Assembly (NCBI GenBank): GCA_031257105.1
Contig: JAIRPG010000007.1
Coordinates: 1-56,574 of the forward strand
DNA: 56,574 nt
From: Treponema sp.
GTDB lineage: Bacteria > Spirochaetota > Spirochaetia > Treponematales > Breznakiellaceae
Direction of reading: 5' to 3'
This document shows, in pieces, positions 9,092-19,043 of this stretch. The position numbers and the translations under genes were made by a program. The notes under the pieces were generated by a model, which was not told the DNA's origin, ran no database searches, and was given only the letters and a program-made list of their open reading frames with translations. Within the stretch, counting starts at the first letter, position 1, and each line of letters opens with the position of its first letter.

Positions 9092-10484
9092 AGAACTGAA
9101 CCTGCCGGGTTTGTGGATCCAAAAGGTATACCAGAGCGCCTACGACGTCCTCTGTCTCCAACTCTACGGCAGAGGAAAGAGCCTTATGCTGCTCGCCGCG
9201 CTCAGTCCCGGCGCGTGCCGGCTGCATGAAACCGCGGGAGGTGCGGTAAAGAGCGAGCGGCCCCTGCGTTTTGCCGAATTTTGTAAGGCCCATTTGGTGA
9301 ACGGGCGGATCGAAGAAGCGGCGCAGCTTGGGGATAACCGTATTGTCCGGCTGGTAATCCGGCGCGGCGGCGCTGTCGGCGGTCTGTGTTACCGGTGCTA
9401 TATCCGGCTTTGGTCTAACGCCGCCAACATTATCGTCACCGACGAGCGGGGAACCATACTGGACGCCATGCGCCGCAGCCCCAAACGGGGGGAGGTTACC
9501 GGCGGGCGGTATGCGCCGGAGGACGCCCTTGCCGCAAGCGGGGAACGGCGGGAATTCCACGTCCGCGAATTAAGCGGGCCCGGTACGTTCAACGAGAAGA
9601 TCGATGCGTGGTATGCCGAGCATGGGGGGGCATTATCCCTGGAAGCGCTGCGGGAACAAGCCCGTAAGACCTTTGACTCAGGCAGCCGCCGTCTGGAAGC
9701 GTCTCTGGAGCGACTGCGGGCGAAAGAAGCGGACTACGCCTCGGCGGATTCACTCAGAGAATACGGAGACATCATCATGGCCAACCTGGGGGCGGTGAAA
9801 TTAGGCGATCCCTGGCTGGAAGCGGAAAATTTCTACCGGGGCGGTACGGCGCGGATCAAACTGGATCCCCGCATGAGCCCCGCAGCCTCGGCGGAGCGGT
9901 ACTACGATCAGTACCGAAAGGCGAAGAACGGTCTGGCTGAAGTTCAAAGGGAGATCGCCGCGGGGGAACAGGAGCTCCGAAAGCTGAAACAAACCCTGGA
10001 ACGGCTCCTCGGAGAGACCAATCCCCTCATCCTCCACAAGCTCCTCAAAAACAAGGGACAGAAGCCCGCCGCCCCGTCCGACCGAAAACGGCCCGGCCTT
10101 TCTTTCCGCCGCAAGGACTGGCTCCTTATCGTGGGCCGAGACGCCGGAGAAAACGATGAACTCCTCCGGCGGCATGTCAAGGGAAACGATCTCTGGCTCC
10201 ACGCCCGGGACTACGCCGGTTCTTACGTGTTTATCAAACAACGCCCCGGAAAGTCCGTGCCCCTGGATATTCTTCTGGATGGGGGAAATCTGGCTCTTTT
10301 TTACTCCAAGGGGAGGGGCAACGGCGAAGGGAATCTGTTTTACACCCCGGTTAAGTACCTTCGCCGGGCAAAAGGAGGCCCTCCGGGGCTGGTGCTCCCG
10401 ACGCACGAAAAGAACCTGCGCGTCAGGCTCGATCCTGCCCGGCTTCGGGAACTGGAAAGCTGCCGTATTGAAAAAGAAAAATAA
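9054..10484 (+). CDS. NFACT family protein (RqcH/Rqc2-like, FbpA-like)
   Basis: SLNWKEIDLILEELNLPGLWIQKV..., coiled-coil middle, C-terminal NFACT-R: GNDLWLHARDYAGSYVFIK. Overlaps the GH95 end by 38 nt. Confidence 0.85.
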   Translation: MSLNWKEIDLILEELNLPGLWIQKVYQSAYDVLCLQLYGRGKSLMLLAALSPGACRLHETAGGAVKSERPLRFAEFCKAHLVNGRIEEAAQLGDNRIVRLVIRRGGAVGGLCYRCYIRLWSNAANIIVTDERGTILDAMRRSPKRGEVTGGRYAPEDALAASGERREFHVRELSGPGTFNEKIDAWYAEHGGALSLEALREQARKTFDSGSRRLEASLERLRAKEADYASADSLREYGDIIMANLGAVKLGDPWLEAENFYRGGTARIKLDPRMSPAASAERYYDQYRKAKNGLAEVQREIAAGEQELRKLKQTLERLLGETNPLILHKLLKNKGQKPAAPSDRKRPGLSFRRKDWLLIVGRDAGENDELLRRHVKGNDLWLHARDYAGSYVFIKQRPGKSVPLDILLDGGNLALFYSKGRGNGEGNLFYTPVKYLRRAKGGPPGLVLPTHEKNLRVRLDPARLRELESCRIEKEK

Positions 10485-10528
10485 AACTCACTTGCGGCGC
10501 GCCTGAGAGAAACGTAGACTTATATCGT

Positions 10529-11371
10529 ATGATAAAAACAGCGGCTCTTATTGGCGAAAAAAGCCGGGCTCCTATGGTGTCCGGGTTGTTTTATCCTGAT
10601 GATCCCGTCGAAGCGCGGGAACGCCTCGATTCTTTCGGCTTAAAGCAAGGTTCGGGCGGTACGGCGCGGGCTATTATCGCGCCTCACGGGGCTTGGGACA
10701 TTTCCGGCGCAGTCGCCGGGGCGGCCTTTTCTTCCGCCGCGGGCCTGGCCCCGTGCCGGGTAGTGATCCTCTGTACCCTCCATAAGCTCCCTGATGAGGG
10801 GGTTTTCCTCTCGGATTCCATACATTTTGAAACGCCCCTGGGGAATCTGCCGGTAGACGCCGGGACGATCTATGAACTGGCCTCACGGAACGCTTCCCTT
10901 CGTGTCAACGACATTCCCCACCTTCAGGAACATGGGATAGAGGTACTGCTCCCCTTCATAAAATACTGCTTCCCCGGCGCGTCTATTGTGCCGGTTCTTA
11001 TGGGCGGTTCCCGGCCTCCGATGATTGCCGCCCTCGCGCGGGCCATGAGCGCCGTCCTTGAACCGCTCATGGAGTCCAGCCTGGTGGTCGTTTCCTCTAA
11101 TCTCGCAATAAACGCCGATGCGAAACGCGGCTTAACCCAGGCGGAAACCTGCGTTGAAGCGCTGGAACGCGGCGGCGAATTGTTTTGCGACGGCGTCCAG
11201 CAAGGCTCCATAACCGCCTGCGGCGGCCCCGCCATCGCGGCGCTGCTGCAAAGCGGCCTCCTCCGGGGGAAGCGCGGCGGCCTCATACCGGACACTTTCA
11301 CCAGCGCGGTAGATGATGAAAAAGACACCGTCTACTATGGCGGGATCGCTTTCAGAAATGATGTTGCTTGA
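10529..11371 (+). CDS. MEMO1-like / AmmeMemoRadiSam system protein B
   Basis: SGLFYPDDPVEARERLDSF, IIAPHGAWDISG, HEHGIEVLLPFIKY-like (LQEHGIEVLLPFIKYCFP) motifs. Confidence 0.8.
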   Translation: MIKTAALIGEKSRAPMVSGLFYPDDPVEARERLDSFGLKQGSGGTARAIIAPHGAWDISGAVAGAAFSSAAGLAPCRVVILCTLHKLPDEGVFLSDSIHFETPLGNLPVDAGTIYELASRNASLRVNDIPHLQEHGIEVLLPFIKYCFPGASIVPVLMGGSRPPMIAALARAMSAVLEPLMESSLVVVSSNLAINADAKRGLTQAETCVEALERGGELFCDGVQQGSITACGGPAIAALLQSGLLRGKRGGLIPDTFTSAVDDEKDTVYYGGIAFRNDVA

Positions 11372-11381
11372 GATGGTATGT

Positions 11382-12845
11382 TTAAGGCCCGGCTTGAGGG
11401 GGTACTACCCAGGTTCCCGCGGATTTACCGGGAAGCTCCACATTGAAACGCTGCCCGTACACGGTAAAGCGCACCGGCTTCGAGCCCCGGTCATCATTGG
11501 CCGCGACAATGACCAGCGTTCCGTCACGGTTGAGGCAGGCTGCGGCGTGTACCGCGCCCTTATTTTCGGCAAAAACGCGGCGCGCGCCGGGACGGATAAA
11601 CCGGGAAAAATGGGCCAATGCGTAATAATCCAAATTATAGGTCAATTCTCCGGTCGCTTGGTTGACGGTGACCAGGCCGCGGCAGGTACTGCGCCCGAAA
11701 CCCGGCACGACCGGCCCGTTGGTTTCGTCAAGCGCCATGTTCCACAGCACAAATGAACGCCCGTAATGGTTGATAACCTTGATGCCCTGTACCATGATGG
11801 TCATAAAAGCGTCGGTAACGGGAGGGATCCACTCGCCCCCGGAACCTTCGGTAAAGTAGACCTCGCTATTGGGGAATTTTTCCCGCACGGCGCTTTGAGC
11901 GGAAGCGTCGCCGCCGTACCAATGCCAGGCCGTCCCCGCCGTATATTCCGCCGCGCCGGATCCCAGCACCGTTTCCGCGTAATCGGCGTTATCCCAGTTA
12001 TGATCGTAGCAGAGTATCTTGGCGGTAATTCCATTGCGGCGGAACGCGGGACCTAAGCTTTGCTCGATAAAGGCGGCCTGGGAAACCGCGTCCATGCCCG
12101 ATCCCGGATAGTGGCCGGGTATGTACAGCGGTTCGTTCTGGGGAGTTACCGCGTAAACGGCAAGCCCTTCCGCTTCGTACGCCTTGATATACTTCACAAA
12201 ATACTCGGCGTAAGCGTTATAACATTCCCGCCGCAGGGAGCCGCCTATCATGCTCCCTGATGTTTTCATCCACCCCGGAGGGCTCCAGGGAGAGGCCATA
12301 ATGAAAAGCTCCGGGTTGAGTTCCCGGGCTTTTTTGAGCAGCGGGATAATATCTTTCGTATCATGCTCGATGGAAAAACGCGCCAGATCAAAATCTTCCG
12401 CTCCGGCGGGCATATCGTCAAAGCTGTAGATCGTCCGGGCAAAGTCCGAGGAACCCATGGGCTGACGGGTAAAAGAAAGCCCTATGCCCTTTTCGGGGTG
12501 AAAGAGTTTTTCGAGCAGCGCTTCTTTGGTTTTAGCGTCGAGCTTTTGATTGATAAGGTACGCCGAGGAATCGGTAAATGACGCGCCGAACCCGTCGATT
12601 TCCTGAAACCGCGTATCCGCGTCAACGGCTATATCAACAAAGATGCCGCTCTGTTTTTCGCCGGGAGTAAGATCCTCCTGCCGCTTAAAGAACGCGCCGG
12701 CGGCATTGCCGCTACAAACGCTCAGATACCATTCCACATTTTTCATTCCTGCCGTCTCCTTTTCTGATCCGGCGCGGGAACATGATACCCATGCCGCGCC
12801 GAGTATTATACCTATCGCCATCACGATTAACGCAACAGATTTCAT
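11382..12845 (-). CDS. GH30 family glycosidase, predicted lipoprotein
   Basis: Start MKSVALIVMAIGIILGAAWVSC (lipobox-like). GFGASFTDSSAYLI, LSFTRQPMGSSDF, ASPWSPPGWMKTSG, TPQNEPLY, EGSGG match GH30. Track ORF start (13112) lies inside the upstream permease. Confidence 0.88.
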   Translation of the reverse strand: MKSVALIVMAIGIILGAAWVSCSRAGSEKETAGMKNVEWYLSVCSGNAAGAFFKRQEDLTPGEKQSGIFVDIAVDADTRFQEIDGFGASFTDSSAYLINQKLDAKTKEALLEKLFHPEKGIGLSFTRQPMGSSDFARTIYSFDDMPAGAEDFDLARFSIEHDTKDIIPLLKKARELNPELFIMASPWSPPGWMKTSGSMIGGSLRRECYNAYAEYFVKYIKAYEAEGLAVYAVTPQNEPLYIPGHYPGSGMDAVSQAAFIEQSLGPAFRRNGITAKILCYDHNWDNADYAETVLGSGAAEYTAGTAWHWYGGDASAQSAVREKFPNSEVYFTEGSGGEWIPPVTDAFMTIMVQGIKVINHYGRSFVLWNMALDETNGPVVPGFGRSTCRGLVTVNQATGELTYNLDYYALAHFSRFIRPGARRVFAENKGAVHAAACLNRDGTLVIVAANDDRGSKPVRFTVYGQRFNVELPGKSAGTWVVPPQAGP

Positions 12846-12849
12846 TATG

Positions 12850-13761
12850 TTATTCTCCGGTAATGCCGGCGCTTTCAATCCCCTTGATAAACTGCCGCTG
12901 TACCAGGAGGTAAATAAGAAAGAGCGGCAGTATCGAAAGAAATGTCGCGGACATCTTATATGCCTCGTTAAGCCGCGATTGGGTGGAACCTCTGGCCTGG
13001 CCGCCGTAAGAGGCGAAGATGCTGTCAAACATATTGAGCCGGGACGGCAGCAGCGGTATCTTGTCGCGCAGAAAAGCTCCGGTAACAAACGTTTCGTTCC
13101 AGTTCCACACAAACGAAAATAAAAACACGATTAAAATCGTGGTAAGGCTCATCTTCAAAATGATATGGTAGAAAATCTGCCTCGCGCTCGCGCCGTCAAT
13201 GGTAGCGGCTTCGTCAAGCGCGCGGGGAATCATGCGGATAAAATTATAGAAGATGAGGATAAGCACCGCCGAATACACGCCCTGGCCGAGGAGCGCCATG
13301 GATACCTGGGGGATGGGAGTTCCGATCATGCTCACGCCCGTTGATTCCTGAATACTCACAAAGAGCATAGTCCGGGAAATAAGCATCACCGGCGCGGGAA
13401 GAATAAAAGACACAATCACCATCACAAACCAAAATCGTTTAAACTTAAATTCGTAACGGGCAAAGGCGAACCCCGTCATGGCGGAAACAAGGGTCTGAGC
13501 GGCGGCAAGAAGCCCCGAATACCAGAGGGAATTGAACAAGGTCTTTTTCAAGTCCAGCACCGCCGCGGCAACACGGATATTTCCGAATGTCCAGGATCGG
13601 GGAATCCAGTTTACCGCGGGGTTAATAATATCCTCAGGCGCCATGAGGGCGGTCGTAAGCATCCGCAGCGCGGGGTAAAGAAACTGATAACTCATCAGGA
13701 CGAGCGTTGCGTATACGGCGGCGTCCACCCAGAACTTGATTTTTATTTTCCTTGTTTTCAT
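12850..13761 (-). CDS. carbohydrate ABC transporter permease (MalG/YtcP-like)
   Basis: MKTRKIKIKFWVDAAVYATLVLMSYQFLYPALRM; EAA loop RALDEAATIDGASARQIFYHIILKM. Confidence 0.85.
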   Translation of the reverse strand: MKTRKIKIKFWVDAAVYATLVLMSYQFLYPALRMLTTALMAPEDIINPAVNWIPRSWTFGNIRVAAAVLDLKKTLFNSLWYSGLLAAAQTLVSAMTGFAFARYEFKFKRFWFVMVIVSFILPAPVMLISRTMLFVSIQESTGVSMIGTPIPQVSMALLGQGVYSAVLILIFYNFIRMIPRALDEAATIDGASARQIFYHIILKMSLTTILIVFLFSFVWNWNETFVTGAFLRDKIPLLPSRLNMFDSIFASYGGQARGSTQSRLNEAYKMSATFLSILPLFLIYLLVQRQFIKGIESAGITGE

Positions 13762-14624
13762 GGTTTTTCCTTCAACAAAAAGAACGCGAGGGCGATCATC
13801 CCCAGCGCAAAGACCGCATAGACCCAGGCCATCGCGGATGCCAGGCCCAAGCCGCTTACGGTGTTGTATATCGCGTTCTGGATCAGGGGCAATACCGGAT
13901 TCAGCGAATAGACCCCAAGCTGCACGATGGTAAGGATAGAGCACACCAAGAAAAGAGAACGCAGCGCGGGCAGCGTGATCTTCCAGAGGATCTGCCAGGG
14001 AGTAGCCCCGTCTATCCGCGCCGCTTCGATCACGTGAACGCTGATTTTTTGGAGCCCCCCGATGAACAGCACCACCGGTATTCCGGTAAACCAGAGCGTC
14101 ATCGAATAGTTTTCAAACAGGAAAGAGAGCACCCGCGCCGCAGGCATAGAAAACTGGGCTATCATATTATAGAGGATCATATCCTGGATGGCGTTACCGG
14201 CGTTCTTTGTTCCCCCCGCATCCATAAGCTGATACATCACCGGGCCGGACATAACGATCACCGGCAGGAAGAAGAGCGAGCGGAACCCCGCGCGAAAGGC
14301 GATTTCCCGGTTAAGGAGCAGGGCGAGGATAAAGGATATTATCACTATCACCGGCGCGTAGGCAAACTCCATGCCGGCAAACGAGATAAGCGCGGGTACA
14401 TAGTCGGTGTTCCGAAAAAAAACCACGTTGTAATTGTTGATCCCGGTAAACGTTGTCTTCCAGCCTTCTACCGTGAGCGCTACATCATGGAAGCTCAAAA
14501 AGATGGTATAGAGAAAAGGAACCGCCGTAAACGCCAGAAATCCCACAATCCAAGGCAGCATAAACACGTATCCTAAAAGATTCCCGCCCGTCCGTTTCCG
14601 CCGCGCTTTTACCGGTGTCTTCAT
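13758..14624 (-). CDS. carbohydrate ABC transporter permease (MalF/LplB-like)
   Basis: GYVFMLPWIVGFLAFTAVPFLYTIFLSF; EAA loop HVIEAARIDGATPWQILWKITLP; 4-nt overlaps on both sides. Confidence 0.88.
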   Translation of the reverse strand: MKTPVKARRKRTGGNLLGYVFMLPWIVGFLAFTAVPFLYTIFLSFHDVALTVEGWKTTFTGINNYNVVFFRNTDYVPALISFAGMEFAYAPVIVIISFILALLLNREIAFRAGFRSLFFLPVIVMSGPVMYQLMDAGGTKNAGNAIQDMILYNMIAQFSMPAARVLSFLFENYSMTLWFTGIPVVLFIGGLQKISVHVIEAARIDGATPWQILWKITLPALRSLFLVCSILTIVQLGVYSLNPVLPLIQNAIYNTVSGLGLASAMAWVYAVFALGMIALAFFLLKEKP

Positions 14625-16999
14625 TTTGAGCGGCCTCCTATAACTACCGCCTGTTTTCCCGCGACCGTCACGCCGCCGTAGGCGTAGGGATCGTCCGTGT
14701 AGTTGATGAGTATCTCCATATCGTTGTCATAGACGTTAAGGATAACGCCGTTTTCCAACACTCGGCGGTCAATCCATTCCCGGCCTTTTACCGGGGCAAG
14801 CGCCTCGGATACCGTTTTGTACACGGCGCGGATAATATCCCGGTAGAGCCGGTACTCGGTGGAATAGTAGGTAAGCGAATTGGTGTCCTGCAAGAGATAC
14901 GCAGGCCCCGCGCTTATCACAAAAGAAGGGTACACGTTGTAATCGATCATCCGCAGGATGTCTTCTTGCGTATAGAATGAAAAATTCGCGTAAGGCGAAT
15001 AGAGTTCCATTGTTCCGGCGAGTACCAATTGAAGAAAGGGCGCCGTGTCTGTTTCGATAATGTACTGGGTATTCAGCACCGGCGTCTGGAGGAAGCGGTC
15101 AACATACTTCCACAGATACTCATTCGGCGCCTCCGCGTTTATCCCCATGCCCAGCCGTTCCAGCGTTTCGCCGTAGAGCCGCGCCGCGTCCTCACGGTTA
15201 AGGGGGTTGTCCCCCCAGTGACTGAGGAGCAGATTTGATATGCCCGCCACGCTCATCGTGGCCGCGCCTATTTTTCGCGCTTTTTCCGCTTGAAGCTCCA
15301 GCCACTCCGCGCTCTTAGCGGGGCGGGCGTAGGATATTTCTTGCACCGGCGTGAAAGATTCTTCCGAAACCGCCGCCCGGATTCCCCAGTGGTTCAGATG
15401 GTACGCCTGATTACGGGCAAGGGGCATCTGGATCTTATTGATCCTCGCGTAGTCCTGGGAAAAAGAAACGTCCACTCCCCGCGCGCACATTCGCTCGATG
15501 AGGTTCTGGAAAGACCACGCGCTCCCGGTACCCGATGTAAAGTCCAGCGTCCAGGGTTTGCCGCCGGTGACGCCGCCCTTCTGAAATCCCAAAAGCCCCG
15601 CGTTGAGGAGGACGCCGCTTTCTATTAAGTCATCGAGCATCGCCCCCGCTTCGTCCGCGGTGGTAAGTACGACGTCGGTCATGCCGATAACGCTCTTCTT
15701 GATGTCGCTCATCATAAAGTCGACGCGCAGGGGCATTTTTCCATCGGCGCTTACGCGGTTTTCCCGCAGTATTCCCCGCGCTATGAGGTGTTTCCGGTAG
15801 GCCCGCGCCATGCCTACATAATCCGCGGAAAAAGCATCGTCATTGCCGTTCAGAAAGCGGTAGGTCATGGCAATATCAAAGTGGAGCCGTTCAGGGTAGA
15901 GCCGGAAATAGCCCTCGCCTTTCCGGTTGTAGACTTGGTGGATCTGCCGGTTATAGACAAAGCGGGGGTATGCAAAGGTGTAATGGGTCATGTTTCCTTC
16001 CGGGGATACGATTATCTCCAGATGTTCCGCGCCGTCATCGGCCCAGGCGGCAAAGGCGGCTTGATTTTCGCCGTGGGCAATGCCGAATACCGGCATGAGG
16101 GGCTCTTTCTTCGAGACCGCGTACACGTTGTTGTTGTAGTAGTACAGGGCCTCCGCGGGATTGACGCCGTACACCGCGCCTGAATATTTTTGCGGCGCAG
16201 CCCCGTTGTTCTTAAACCGGATAAGCGCCCCGGCGCCGTCCGGCACAAATACATAGCCGTCGGGCGCGGGTTTTGCCTCCGGAGCGCCGTACTGCCCCGC
16301 CGCCGGATCGTAGACCCGGATCGCCCCGCCCGATGCGCCGAGGAAAGGGCTCAGGATAATGGACGCCATCTTTGCCGCGCCCGCTCCTTCGATTTCCGCA
16401 TCGTACACGCGAAACGTGACGCCTTGATCGGTTAAAAAGAGATGAACCTTGACGCGGAGATCCTGAGCTTCAAAGTCAACGTCCAGCCGGTAATGGTTTT
16501 CTTCAATAAAGGCGAGACGGGACGACACGCCCTGGCGGGACGCGGAGGAGATAAGCTGGAGGTTAAAGGCGTCATCGTACAGCTCTACCGTAAGGAGCGA
16601 ATTGGCTAAAGCCGTATAAACGGCGTTCAGCCGGTCTTCCTGCGGGATCGCGGCGGCGATCTTCTCCGCTTCGGTACGCGCCTGCGCTACCGCCCGGTCA
16701 ATATCGGCGTTAAAGGGAATATCAAGCCCGGTCTTCCACGCATACCCCCGGGCGTCCCGGATCAGAAGCACGTCACGGTCTTCCCGGTAGGAGAACTCAA
16801 GGGGCCCCGCCGCGCCGAGGAAGCTATAGCGGTCGTCCTGTTCGACGGGCGCGTAGATTACCGGAACGGGCGGCAGCTTCGTATCCCGGTTGGTGGGAAT
16901 ATAGCGGGCAAAAGCCAGCGCCCCGGAGATACAAAAAACCAGCGCGAACCCTGCCCGGCGTACCGGGCCCAAGGCGCGTTTAGTAGTAACCGGAAACAT
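14621..16999 (-). CDS. DUF5696-type large secreted protein
   Basis: 792 aa with N-terminal hydrophobic segment; FVPDGAGALIRFKNNG, mid TIM-barrel-like region. Linked to sugar permeases. DUF assignment from memory of the architecture. Confidence 0.6.
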   Translation of the reverse strand: MFPVTTKRALGPVRRAGFALVFCISGALAFARYIPTNRDTKLPPVPVIYAPVEQDDRYSFLGAAGPLEFSYREDRDVLLIRDARGYAWKTGLDIPFNADIDRAVAQARTEAEKIAAAIPQEDRLNAVYTALANSLLTVELYDDAFNLQLISSASRQGVSSRLAFIEENHYRLDVDFEAQDLRVKVHLFLTDQGVTFRVYDAEIEGAGAAKMASIILSPFLGASGGAIRVYDPAAGQYGAPEAKPAPDGYVFVPDGAGALIRFKNNGAAPQKYSGAVYGVNPAEALYYYNNNVYAVSKKEPLMPVFGIAHGENQAAFAAWADDGAEHLEIIVSPEGNMTHYTFAYPRFVYNRQIHQVYNRKGEGYFRLYPERLHFDIAMTYRFLNGNDDAFSADYVGMARAYRKHLIARGILRENRVSADGKMPLRVDFMMSDIKKSVIGMTDVVLTTADEAGAMLDDLIESGVLLNAGLLGFQKGGVTGGKPWTLDFTSGTGSAWSFQNLIERMCARGVDVSFSQDYARINKIQMPLARNQAYHLNHWGIRAAVSEESFTPVQEISYARPAKSAEWLELQAEKARKIGAATMSVAGISNLLLSHWGDNPLNREDAARLYGETLERLGMGINAEAPNEYLWKYVDRFLQTPVLNTQYIIETDTAPFLQLVLAGTMELYSPYANFSFYTQEDILRMIDYNVYPSFVISAGPAYLLQDTNSLTYYSTEYRLYRDIIRAVYKTVSEALAPVKGREWIDRRVLENGVILNVYDNDMEILINYTDDPYAYGGVTVAGKQAVVIGGRSK

Positions 17000-19043
17000 T
17001 CGCTATTAACTCTCCTATAACGGCTTCAAGGAACTGGGCAAACTGACCTCCAAGGATGGCCAGATTAAACAGCGCGACAATGGCAATGAGCATAAAAGCC
17101 GCCGTAATGACTATGCTCTTCACCGTGTCCCTTACCCGGTAGTTGTGTATTTCCTGCAAGCCCAGGTAGAGCAGGGTTCCCGACCAGACGAATCCGCCGA
17201 GCAGCATGAACCTGGTGAGGAACACCTCGTTCAGGGTGATGACGTAACTCAAGGCGGTTATCGCCAGCAGCGTTATCGACAGGGGAACGGACGCGAAGGC
17301 CGTTACCTTAAAAATATCGGCTATACTGCCATCCCCGTCATTTATAGAAGTAACCAGGTAATTGCAGAACACGAATAGGAACGCCGCGCCCAAAAAACCG
17401 CCCGCTACCACGTTAAAGTCCATGTCCTCAATTTCCACTTCTTGAAGTATGTAGGCTTTGGCGGTTTGATAGACGAGGTAACTTGCGAAAAAGAGGGCAA
17501 AAAAGAACGCCGCGCCGCCCATTTTTCCCCGGTCTCCGCGCTTCATGGTATAGAAGCTGTCCAGGGGATGACGGGCCGTCTGGAAGGCGAAGATGAATTC
17601 CTGGAACCACCCCCATCCCCGCACCGGGGCGAAAAAGGCCGCTGCCCTCCGGCGGATCCGCGGCTTGAGCCCGGTATACCGCAGGATAACGGGCAGAAAA
17701 AGCGCCGCCCCCAGGATAATAAGCGCGGCGGCCAGGTTGCTGAGGAGCCATTCGTTGCGGGTTTCCCAGAAGGCGTCTGAATAGGCGGCGCGGTTTCCCG
17801 CCAGGGCGAATTCCTCCTGGGCTTTTGCGTACTGCCGCCGGTAGAACGCCGCCTTACCCAGCCCGTTATGGGCAAGCGCCGACATCTGGTTGTACCGGAG
17901 CGTTTGCTCCCATTCCGCGCCGGCTTGGTCGTAGCGCCCCTCCCGGAAAAGTCCCAGGGCTTTATAGATGGAGAGGGCGTATTCGGTGGGCGTAAAACTC
18001 TGCAAAAACGCCTTGGTGCCGTCCAGCGTCCAGATATGCCCTTCCTCCGATACCGCGATGGACATGAGCTCCCGGTACATCCCCGCGATGTCTTCGTCGG
18101 TCTGGCCCCTGCCGAAGATGAATATTTCGCTGCCGTCATCCGCGTACACCCCGATAAGCCCGCTCCGATCCGCGGTATAGATGACGCCGTTTTGATCCGT
18201 CGTCAGGTCTGTGGTGGAGTCCGCGGTCCATACCGGGGGCAGGGTGTTCTTTCCCGCCACGTTGTGTTTTTTTAAGCCCCCCGCCGTTCTCCCCATAGAC
18301 GCGGAGTACACCACCCCCCGCCCGTTCACGAACACGTTGGAGAAGGTTAAGGGCAGCCGGTCGGCGAGCCCTTCCTTTTGGCGGTCGGTAAAAAAGATGT
18401 TCCGCAGGACATCGGTAACGCTCAGGACGGTCTTGTTGGACGCGAAATAGCCGAGGAATTCGCCGCTCCCCGAAAGCTGAATGATCCCGTTGTACACGCC
18501 CTCCCCGATGAGGTAGAGGTTACCCCGGGGATCCGCAGCCACCCGGTACGGCGCGAAGTCGGTATCGGCAAACGCCGGCGAATCGGGCCGGGTGATGATC
18601 TTGACGCACTCATCCTGAGCGTTAAAACAGAACACCGCCCCCGCGGAAGAATCGGCGACATACAACGTGCCGTCACGGGCGACAAACACGCCCCGGGGCG
18701 TCTTAAAATCGGGGCGCCGTATCTCCCGGAGGATCTCATCTTCGTTTACCCCGTAGATGAGTATCCGCCGGTTCCCCGTGTCCGCGATATACAGCGCGCC
18801 GTCCGCGCCGAACGCGATGTCCTCCGGCTTACTCAAGCCCAGGTTGTTGACGTTGCGGCCCGGCAGGTAGGCGTCCTGGGTTCGCGTAAACCGCCCTTTC
18901 CGGTTGAGCCCGTAGGTGTACACCGTTGACTGCGCGGCGTAGAGCGCATCGGGGAGCGGCAGCGCCGCCACGAAAACAAGAAAAAGAAGGCGCCGGACGC
19001 CTGAAAGGAGGAAGCGGCGCCGGCGCCTAGAAAAACGTGTCAT
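16980..19043 (-). CDS. NHL-repeat / TPR / YIP1-family membrane protein
   Basis: N-terminal signal; NHL-like repeats (LSKPEDIAFGADGALYIADTGNRRILIYG; FKTPRGVFVARDGTLYVADSSAGAVFCF); TPR-like stretch; C-terminal multi-TM Yip1-like region. Confidence 0.7.
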   Translation of the reverse strand: MTRFSRRRRRFLLSGVRRLLFLVFVAALPLPDALYAAQSTVYTYGLNRKGRFTRTQDAYLPGRNVNNLGLSKPEDIAFGADGALYIADTGNRRILIYGVNEDEILREIRRPDFKTPRGVFVARDGTLYVADSSAGAVFCFNAQDECVKIITRPDSPAFADTDFAPYRVAADPRGNLYLIGEGVYNGIIQLSGSGEFLGYFASNKTVLSVTDVLRNIFFTDRQKEGLADRLPLTFSNVFVNGRGVVYSASMGRTAGGLKKHNVAGKNTLPPVWTADSTTDLTTDQNGVIYTADRSGLIGVYADDGSEIFIFGRGQTDEDIAGMYRELMSIAVSEEGHIWTLDGTKAFLQSFTPTEYALSIYKALGLFREGRYDQAGAEWEQTLRYNQMSALAHNGLGKAAFYRRQYAKAQEEFALAGNRAAYSDAFWETRNEWLLSNLAAALIILGAALFLPVILRYTGLKPRIRRRAAAFFAPVRGWGWFQEFIFAFQTARHPLDSFYTMKRGDRGKMGGAAFFFALFFASYLVYQTAKAYILQEVEIEDMDFNVVAGGFLGAAFLFVFCNYLVTSINDGDGSIADIFKVTAFASVPLSITLLAITALSYVITLNEVFLTRFMLLGGFVWSGTLLYLGLQEIHNYRVRDTVKSIVITAAFMLIAIVALFNLAILGGQFAQFLEAVIGELIANVSGYY

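Noticed and set aside
12846-13112. N-terminal extension of the GH30 ORF in the track
   Set aside because: Lies inside the upstream permease gene; ATG at 12845 gives a signal/lipobox start.
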